Source: Candidatus Desantisbacteria bacterium CG1_02_49_89
Lineage (GTDB): Bacteria > Desantisbacteria > UBA1551
Direction: 5' to 3'
DNA length: 23,109 nt
Assembly (NCBI GenBank): GCA_001871075.1
Contig: MNUP01000095.1
Coordinates: 1 to 23,109, forward strand
Made by a program: the position numbers and the translations under genes. Numbering within the stretch: the stretch's first letter is position 1; each line of letters opens with the position of its first letter. Shown here one piece after another: positions 18,624 through 23,109 of the stretch. The notes beneath the pieces are model-generated. The model was not told where the DNA came from. It did not search any database and saw only the letters and a list, made by a program, of their open reading frames with translations.

Positions 18624-19604
18624 TTATTTTATCGGAATTTCGCTCTGGCTCTTCGCGCTGCCGGTCGCGATAGTCAACATCCAGCTCATTGTTCCCTTTG
18701 CCGGGATTGGCATAAGCGTACCTTCCTTACTCCCCTGCTCAAGGGTTTCAACCCCGCAGTTCGTGGGCTCAAGCCCGGCGTTAAAATGAAGGTCGTTCCC
18801 GCCGGGAAACCCGCATTGCGTTATCCAGATGCCTATATACGGGATCTTGTCCTTCGGGTAATAGTACATCAGGTATTCCTTTGAATTCGGCTCGTAGAAC
18901 CCGCACCAGCCTTCAGGAACTATGCCGGTGAAAAGCTTGCGCGCGAGCTTTGTTGAAGAATCTCCGAAAGGAGCGGACATTATCGCGCCTTTCTCCGTGA
19001 ATGTCCAGGGAGAAGAGTCTCCTTTTAGCACCGTGCCTTTCGGGAAGAGCATTTCCATTCCCGGGCTGATAGCCGCAAGGTAATGCGCCGCCCATAACGC
19101 CTTGAAAGGCTCGGGAGCGTAATTCGTGACCTTGTACATTATCCTTACTCTGTTCTTGGCAAGGATTATGGTTTTTTCAAAAAGGTAAGGGAAGCGCATT
19201 CCGTGCACCCAAAATCTCGCAAGGCTAAAGCCTTGCCCTACTTTAATTTCATAATCCCAGGGCATCGCCCATATTTCCCCGTGGTCAGGCACTGTAATTT
19301 TTTTCCAGGCTCCGTCAGGATACGGGCACTGCCCCACCGTGGGGAAGCAATCGTCAAATCCGCTGATGTCATAGTTCGTGAAAGTCGCAGCATAGGGCGG
19401 GAGCTTGTACGGCTTGGGATTGTGCCATGCCCAATCCCTTCCTGTAGGCTTATATACGAAGGAAGCAATATTGGCTCCCCTGCCGGGAAGGACGATCAAT
19501 TTAAGCGTCTCATTCTCGATTTGCACCGCCTTAAGCCCGCGGTACTCAACTTCCTTGACCTCGGCAAAAACATTAATAGAACTAATTACCTGAAAAACGG
19601 ACAT
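18624..19604 (-). CDS. Galactose-mutarotase-like protein (aldose 1-epimerase superfamily), 326 aa
   Basis: All-beta protein with features of the mutarotase-like fold: VLPGRGANIASFVYKPTGRDW near the N-terminus, His108 in PDHGEIW, His174 in WAAHYLAAI, and Glu279 in FNAGLEPTN. These sit where the catalytic His/His/Glu of aldose 1-epimerases are expected, so sugar anomer interconversion or hexose binding is plausible; substrate unknown. No signal peptide is seen, so it is probably cytoplasmic. The ATG at 19604 has only a weak ribosome site; a TTG at 19643 is an alternative. Residues 1-5 (MSVFQ) are encoded by the end of the inserted element 19589-19911, so the original 5' end has been replaced. 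Residues 121-131 (KVGQGFSLARF) come from a palindromic repeat. TAA stop at 18624. Confidence 0.7.
   Translation of the reverse strand: MSVFQVISSINVFAEVKEVEYRGLKAVQIENETLKLIVLPGRGANIASFVYKPTGRDWAWHNPKPYKLPPYAATFTNYDISGFDDCFPTVGQCPYPDGAWKKITVPDHGEIWAMPWDYEIKVGQGFSLARFWVHGMRFPYLFEKTIILAKNRVRIMYKVTNYAPEPFKALWAAHYLAAISPGMEMLFPKGTVLKGDSSPWTFTEKGAIMSAPFGDSSTKLARKLFTGIVPEGWCGFYEPNSKEYLMYYYPKDKIPYIGIWITQCGFPGGNDLHFNAGLEPTNCGVETLEQGSKEGTLMPIPAKGTMSWMLTIATGSAKSQSEIPIK
19219..19236. repeat. Palindromic repeat in frame in the mutarotase-like gene
   Basis: GCAAGGCT-AA-AGCCTTGC, perfect 8-bp arms. With its flank it reads GTAGGGCAAGGCTTTAGCCT on the minus strand, a sequence I recall as a common intergenic repeat in several phyla. 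It codes for VGQGFSLAR between two beta-strands. It shares the CT-AA-AG centre with the intergenic hairpin at 14802-14819, so both may be one family. Confidence 0.7.
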
Positions 19605-19634
19605 TTTTGACAAATTTTCCGATGAGTGGGTGCT

Positions 19635-19671
19635 AATCCACAAAGTTCACATTTAGTGAGGTTTGTGGATT
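19635..19671. other. Long imperfect hairpin inside the MITE-like element
   Basis: AATCCACAAA (19635-19644) pairs with TTTGTGGATT (19662-19671). Inner pairs TTCAC/GTGAG follow after a single G-G mismatch, and the loop is ATTTA. The stem ends directly at the ATG of the broken frame at 19672, so it may have limited its translation or formed part of a former element end. Confidence 0.55.
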
Positions 19672-19883
19672 ATGCCAAAAAAAGACTGTAAAAAATTCAA
19701 TTTTCCATCGATACAGATGGTCTTACTCAATTTGGAGGAACATCTTTTTTCATTAATTTTGCAAATACTAAAAGATTTTCAGTTTATATCCCCTCGGGCA
19801 ATACTATAATAAACAATATTTTTGTATTAAATTTTATTCAATTTGCAAATGAATTACATAATAATCCCGACGACGAGAGCTAA
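19672..19883 (+). pseudogene. Decayed reading frame, possibly a transposase N-terminus
   Basis: One frame starts MPKKDCKKFNFPS at 19672 and stops at 19807. A second frame, free of stops from 19692 to 19883, reads IDTDGLTQFGGTSFFINFA just after that point. Joined by one frameshift they resemble the opening of DDE transposases of the IS1380 type (basic start, LTxFGG motif). This is a weak resemblance; the rest of a transposase is missing. It could also be chance AT-rich sequence. Confidence 0.3.
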
Positions 19884-19911
19884 AAAGAAAGCTTTTTATC
19901 CGTTTTTCAGG

Positions 19912-19935
19912 TAATTAGAACCGTCCCCCGATTTT
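19912..19935 (-). repeat. Third copy (head only) of the cassette module
   Basis: The minus strand reads CGGGGGACGGTTCTAATTA, identical to the head of the module at 22680-22877 and one base different from that at 21846-22042. It overlaps the stop codon of the DUF262 gene. On the far side of the MITE-like element about 11 bp of module (TTCTATTAATG) continue before the mutarotase-like coding sequence; the ATPase fragment is absent here. Confidence 0.8.
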
Positions 19936-21826
19936 ATAATTCTGATTTTAATAATCCGACATACTGAATTTGTTGCAGTAATAATTTCTTTCTTTCATTA
20001 ATGAATTCTTCAAATGAACTTATATCCCAATTCCCTTCCGGGATCATGTGAGTTTTAAATACTTCACCCCTTTTACTCCCTAGTCCTTCTACCCATTCAT
20101 TAAAAGGATCATCTAATTTTGTTCTGTTATCATAAAGAGGCACATATCTAATATTGTAAATTGAATTAATTTTGTCATCTGTAATACCAGCAGTTTTTAG
20201 TTCTGCCTTACAGAAAATATGGTCTTGTTCTGGTAAATTCTTTTTATATCTTGGTTTAAATTGAATTGAGTTTTTGTAAATTACTGAAAGAAAAAGATAG
20301 CTTTCCTTACTATTATATTTATATCCATCAATAATATTTTCTTTTAATTCCATGCTCTTATTAGAGCTTTCTATTGCAGATTCAATTATATCTGCAGGGA
20401 AAACTTCGGAGTTTTCATCAATTACCTGTTTACACTTATAGAGTATATTATCGGATTGCCCACCAAAAACACCACTTAATAACGCCTTAATCAACCAAGT
20501 TCTGATATTCGATAATTGAATGAGATCTCTATCGCCACTCAAAGATTTATATTTATTCTTAAATTTCCAATATATGATCGGTATTAATGCATTATAACTT
20601 GGAATAAGTTTTGGTGAATTAATAATGTATTCATCTAACTTATCTATTGTAAACTCAAAGGAAGATTTAATATCTTTCCAATTTTCTATCATTTTGCCTA
20701 TTTTATTTTGCGAGAAGTTGTTAACACTATATTTAATGTCATCGGATTTATCGGCTAAAATCACTAAATAACTTTTTAAAATAAAATCATTGTCAAAATC
20801 ATAATTATTTCCATTTAAATCGTCTAAAAGTTTTTTAAAACTTTCTCTTGCATCTGGCCAGTTTAATTTTATTCTTGAAAATAAAAGATCAGAATATCCT
20901 AATTTAACACCACCGGAATTGGCTCTAACAAAAATATCCAAAACTCGATCATAATCTTTTTCTCTGATAGGAAAATAGTTAATAGTTTTTTCTTGCATTA
21001 CTTGGTATAAATCATTAATATTATCCTTTATTCTCTGCTCCTTCTCTTTCTTGATACTTTTACCTTCCAAAATTTTATTGTAGAATTTTTCTTTATCGCT
21101 TGATTTACCTATATCGGCTTCAAATACCTTTTTTACATTAATCCATGCTTTGATACCAAACTCAATTCTCATAAATATTTCTTTAATTTTGGCTTCTTCT
21201 TTAGCACTCATTCGTCCTTTCCTTTTATAATAATTTCCTTCTCGCGAATATATTGCCTCTATTGTCTTTCTCGCATTATTTTCTAATAGTTCCCCCGAAA
21301 GATTATTTTCATACTCTATCTTATCTATCCTTTTTGGTATGTCCGCATCAAAATAAAATATTCCATTTTTTCCATCCTGAAATTTAAATTCAAACAGCAA
21401 ATTATCATCATTTTCTTTATCTCCACTTAATGCATTTAAATAAAGTTCCTTATCACATTCTTCTTTATCTTCCCAAAATCCACGCAATACAATATTGAAT
21501 GTAGTAAGTCTTTGTTGCCCATCTAAAACAAGCCAATATTCGTCTCGTTCTCTTGTTTTAAGTTTATCATTATTTTTCATATTACTGTTTAAAAAAGTAT
21601 ACATCTCTATACTAATATTTCTAGTTTTTTCGATTTCTTCAATTACATCTTTGGATAGTGTCCATATTAAAAACGTTCCTATTGGATATTTTCGCATCAG
21701 GGAATCAAACAATTTATAAACATCAAGCTCTTTCCAAACAAAAGGTCTTTGAATATCGGGCAAAAATGAATTTTTATTTACTTTGTCCATTATTGTACTT
21801 ATTGTTTCACTTATATATTCAGGCAT
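19934..21826 (-). CDS. DUF262 protein with C-terminal HNH-like motif (GmrSD-type), 630 aa
   Basis: The ATG at 21826 has a strong GGGAGG ribosome site. The N-terminal DUF262 (ParB/Srx-like) domain shows FLPDIQRPFVW (21-31), YPIGTFLIW and the hallmark DGQQR (102-106). The middle is helical and Lys-rich. Near the C-terminus, EQDHIF (His536) is followed by YNIRYVPLYDNRTKLDDPF, which fits the His-Asn-Asn of a DUF1524/HNH nuclease, although the second half is shorter than usual. Proteins of this build include the GmrSD type IV restriction enzymes, which cut modified phage DNA with NTP use; an anti-phage role is therefore likely but inferred. The gene is visibly AT-rich next to its neighbours and lies between repeated modules, which points to horizontal acquisition. 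TAA stop at 19934 overlaps the next module. Confidence 0.85.
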   Translation of the reverse strand: MPEYISETISTIMDKVNKNSFLPDIQRPFVWKELDVYKLFDSLMRKYPIGTFLIWTLSKDVIEEIEKTRNISIEMYTFLNSNMKNNDKLKTRERDEYWLVLDGQQRLTTFNIVLRGFWEDKEECDKELYLNALSGDKENDDNLLFEFKFQDGKNGIFYFDADIPKRIDKIEYENNLSGELLENNARKTIEAIYSREGNYYKRKGRMSAKEEAKIKEIFMRIEFGIKAWINVKKVFEADIGKSSDKEKFYNKILEGKSIKKEKEQRIKDNINDLYQVMQEKTINYFPIREKDYDRVLDIFVRANSGGVKLGYSDLLFSRIKLNWPDARESFKKLLDDLNGNNYDFDNDFILKSYLVILADKSDDIKYSVNNFSQNKIGKMIENWKDIKSSFEFTIDKLDEYIINSPKLIPSYNALIPIIYWKFKNKYKSLSGDRDLIQLSNIRTWLIKALLSGVFGGQSDNILYKCKQVIDENSEVFPADIIESAIESSNKSMELKENIIDGYKYNSKESYLFLSVIYKNSIQFKPRYKKNLPEQDHIFCKAELKTAGITDDKINSIYNIRYVPLYDNRTKLDDPFNEWVEGLGSKRGEVFKTHMIPEGNWDISSFEEFINERKKLLLQQIQYVGLLKSEL

Positions 21827-21845
21827 TTAACCTCCCTTTATAACA

Positions 21846-22042
21846 TCAATTGATCTGCCTTATCAATTTCTAAGTTTAAGCTATCTTATTATTCAAGCCA
21901 CTGAAGAATTCCAGCGTGGCGTTCCTCAAAGCACCGGTATTTTTCAGCCTAATTTTCTTTATAGCCGGTATATGAAAATATGCCGCTACAAGCACTCTAT
22001 TCTTCCCTCATCATAGAATTAATTAGAACCATCCCCCGATTT
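21846..22042 (-). repeat. Cassette module copy A (197 bp) upstream of the DUF262 gene
   Basis: In reading order: CGGGGGATGGTTCTAATTA head (22040-22020), a purine-rich ribosome-site-like tract, a 39-codon GTG-started frame, and a tail AGAAATTGATAAGGCAGATC ending about 20 bp before the DUF262 start. It aligns over its whole length with 22680-22877, with only small indels in the tail, although the genes they precede are unrelated. Confidence 0.85.
21876..21995 (-). pseudogene. Truncated SMC/RecF-like ATPase N-terminus, copy A (39 aa)
   Basis: The GTG-started frame reads AIKKIRLKNTGALRNATLEF followed by FSGLN, then stops. This is the first beta-hairpin of AAA/SMC/RecF-type ATPases (I-K-x-I-x-L-K-N-x-G-x-F, then L-x-F-x-x-G-L-N), which should continue into a Walker A loop. 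Here the frame ends just before Walker A. It is diverged from copy B (38 aa) but keeps the frame. It could be a broken gene start or a leader peptide. Confidence 0.6.
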
Positions 22043-22046
22043 CTAA

Positions 22047-22661
22047 TTATTTATTTTTCACAAATCTTTCTTTGCCGCATTTTTTGCATTTTATACCCGG
22101 AGGCCAGACTGTCATTTTAATTTCCCTGAATTCTCGATTAGTAGTCATATTTTCCTGGCCGCATCCCGAACAAATCCACTTTTCTTTAATAATCTTGACA
22201 GGATCAGGCGGTCTGCCTTTTCTCACAGGCCTTATAGCAAGTTTGTCAATTAATAGCAGTGCAAGCGCTTTATCCTTCTCATCATCCGTTGAAAGATACT
22301 GGCTTTTGTCCCGGTTTACGACAATCTTATCCAGCAATTCTCCGTTTTCCACAGGCGTGAAATGTGCTTTAAAAATCATAAGACCGGTCCAGCTGCGATG
22401 TAAGTATAGCCATTCCCCTTCCCTGTAGATATTCCATTTTTCTTCCATAACCTGCGCTTCATAACCTAAATTTATCTTTTCCAGGTGCCGCCGGTTATAA
22501 AATCTATTGCATTTCAATTCAGCATTAGAATCAGGCATCGGCTTTGACTGATGCGTTTTACCTGCTTTCTCTTTGGAAGTTATCATCGAAAACCCGGTCC
22601 CCATTATCGCCCATTGGCGAAGAGCGTCTGATAGGGAAAACAATTCAGTATTATCTTTCAT
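22047..22661 (-). CDS. Unrecognised 204-aa protein with RSWTG motif and C-terminal zinc ribbon
   Basis: The ATG at 22661 follows a GGAAGAG ribosome site. I do not recognise a named family. Residues about 52-145 look like one compact domain: RFYNRRHLEKINLGYEAQV, then KWNIYREGEWLYLHRSWTG (RSWTG 89-93), MIFKAHF, and an acidic DDEKDKALALLLIDKL helix. The C-terminus has Cys164-x2-Cys167 and Cys192-x2-Cys195, a zinc ribbon that could contact nucleic acid or protein. I loosely recall RSWTG-type domains near ADP-ribosylation genes, but that is not firm. It is one cassette upstream of the DUF262 gene, has the same 5' module, and ends 4 bp before the next module, so it may belong to a mobile or defence set. 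Confidence 0.7.
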   Translation of the reverse strand: MKDNTELFSLSDALRQWAIMGTGFSMITSKEKAGKTHQSKPMPDSNAELKCNRFYNRRHLEKINLGYEAQVMEEKWNIYREGEWLYLHRSWTGLMIFKAHFTPVENGELLDKIVVNRDKSQYLSTDDEKDKALALLLIDKLAIRPVRKGRPPDPVKIIKEKWICSGCGQENMTTNREFREIKMTVWPPGIKCKKCGKERFVKNK

Positions 22662-22679
22662 TTTTTCTCTTCCAATTTT

Positions 22680-22877
22680 AATTCAATCTGTCCTACTAAT
22701 TTCTGAGCTTCAGTTTATCTTTTGATATTCAAACCGCTGGAGAATTCTAATGCGGCGCCCTTGAAAGGACCGATGTTTTTCAGCCTGATTTTCTTTATAG
22801 CTGGTACATGAATATATGCCGCTTTAAACACTTTGCTTTCCCTTTCTAAAGAATTAATTAGAACCGTCCCCCGATTT
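22680..22877 (-). repeat. Cassette module copy B (198 bp) upstream of the 204-aa gene
   Basis: Same layout as copy A: CGGGGGACGGTTCTAATTA head, AATTCTTTAGAAAGGGAAAG tract, 38-codon GTG-started frame, tail AGAAATTAGTAGGACAGATT, ending about 18 bp before the downstream ATG. The GGGGACGGTTC core is a type of sequence I recall near IS200/RAYT-like (Y1) transposase genes, but no such transposase is present in the window. Confidence 0.85.
22715..22831 (-). pseudogene. Truncated SMC/RecF-like ATPase N-terminus, copy B (38 aa)
   Basis: The GTG-started frame reads AIKKIRLKNIGPFKGAALEF, then SSGLNI, then KR and a stop. It is closer to the family consensus than copy A (IGPFKGA, LEFSSGLNI) and ends exactly where GxNGxGKT should follow. 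An AAAGGGAAAG tract lies just upstream of the GTG, so it could still be translated. Confidence 0.6.
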
Positions 22878-22951
22878 ATTTAACCGGGCTCTTCTGACTT
22901 TGTTGTGCATAAAAAACAAGGTTTTATAGACGACAACTGCTCTTTAAAAAC

Positions 22952-22979
22952 TTGACACGTTTTAAATATGTTGTATACT
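22952..22979 (+). promoter_or_regulatory. Sigma70-type promoter, nearly leaderless
   Basis: TTGACA (22952-22957), 16-bp spacer, TATACT (22974-22979). Transcription would start near 22986, only a couple of bases before the ATG at 22988, so the mRNA would have almost no leader. A perfect TATAAT at 22981-22986 lacks a -35 at proper distance. Confidence 0.65.
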
Positions 22980-22987
22980 ATATAATT

Positions 22988-23109
22988 ATGGAAACTAAAA
23001 CTACTTTTAAGGAACTGTACAGTTTCACTGGTTTTCGTGCATGCTCGCGGTTAAAGACGTATCCCGATGACTCTGAGGCACGGGTTGTGGTAGTGAATCG
23101 GCGCCAAAA
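22988..23109 (+). CDS. N-terminal fragment of a plus-strand protein, possibly a transposase (partial)
   Basis: Forty codons are open to the right edge: METKTTFKELYSFTGFRACS, then RLKTYPDDSEARVVVVNRRQ. The basic, arginine-rich start behind a strong promoter and a possible terminal repeat suggests a transposase, but the visible part is too short for a family call. There is no Shine-Dalgarno, in keeping with the near-leaderless promoter. It is the only convincing right-facing gene start here. Confidence 0.5.
   Translation, partial: METKTTFKELYSFTGFRACSRLKTYPDDSEARVVVVNRRQ

Larger units (their letters stand above)
19589..19911. mobile_element. 323-bp MITE-like insertion with 13-bp terminal inverted repeats and TAATTA target duplication
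   Basis: The ends are CCTGAAAAACGGA (19589-19601) and its exact reverse complement TCCGTTTTTCAGG (19899-19911). Both are flanked by TAATTA (19583-19588 and 19912-19917). Removing the element and one TAATTA restores AGAACTAATTAGAACCGTCC, which matches the uninterrupted modules near 22015-22035 and 22850-22870 (AGAATTAATTAGAACC). The interior has no intact transposase, only a short broken reading frame and a hairpin, so it is a deletion derivative or non-autonomous element. It abuts the mutarotase-like gene and provides its ATG. Confidence 0.75.
22886..23109 (+). mobile_element. Possible left end of an insertion sequence (continues past the window)
   Basis: Starts with GGGCTCTTCTGACTTTGTTG right after module B, followed by a strong promoter and an open plus-strand frame at the window edge, the only likely gene facing right. 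The GGGCTCTT start resembles terminal repeats of ISL3-like elements, but the other end is not visible and the protein is not firmly identified. Confidence 0.3.

Noticed and set aside
19881-19898. TAAAAAG-AAAG-CTTTTTA hairpin as terminator of the DUF262 gene
   Set aside because: A purely AT stem inside the MITE-like element; it lacks a GC-rich stem.
21846-22877. Modules as integron attC sites
   Set aside because: I found no paired R/L core boxes or attC-type folding, and no integrase is visible; the modules contain a coding fragment instead.

Overview
The window reads as a chromosomal piece of an uncultured Gram-negative-type bacterium. My best guess is the Omnitrophota or a neighbouring PVC-like lineage. 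The reasons are giant secreted multi-domain proteins (LamG, Big/Ig-like and carbohydrate-binding modules), mid-range GC, and many short dispersed repeats both between and inside genes. No rRNA or tRNA was seen, so this placement is inference only. Almost everything is on the minus strand, so genes read from high to low coordinates.

Left part (1-18031): two secreted paralogues lie in tandem. The upstream one (18031-14867) is a glycoside-hydrolase-like protein of 1054 aa. The downstream one (14667-1 and beyond) starts with the same hydrolase module and continues into an enormous chain of Big-1/Ig-like, carbohydrate-binding and LamG domains that runs off the left edge. This giant frame is open for 4,889 codons except for one TAA at 7627-7629. 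That stop falls in the middle of the fourth copy of a ~130-residue repeat, and the frame is unchanged on both sides of it.

Middle part (18032-19604): a repeat-rich intergenic stretch, a 66-aa stand-alone MshEN/T2SSE_N-like protein, and a galactose-mutarotase-like protein. Together with the two hydrolases these suggest glycan degradation at the cell surface followed by sugar processing, but a single operon is not proven.

Right part (19583-23109): this region is AT-richer and mobile. A 323-bp element with 13-bp terminal inverted repeats and an apparent TAATTA target duplication sits against the mutarotase gene and supplies its likely start codon. Beyond it are a DUF262/HNH protein of the GmrSD restriction type and an unrecognised 204-aa protein with a zinc ribbon. 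Each is preceded by a ~198-bp repeated module that begins with a GGGGGACGGTTC-type element and contains the broken N-terminus of an SMC/RecF-like ATPase. The array looks like gene cassettes separated by a common module. At the right edge a plus-strand gene, possibly a transposase, begins behind a strong sigma70-type promoter.

A recurring theme is that short palindromic or tandem repeats lie in frame inside coding sequences (hydrolase, mutarotase, possibly the giant protein), apparently accommodated as surface loops or linkers.
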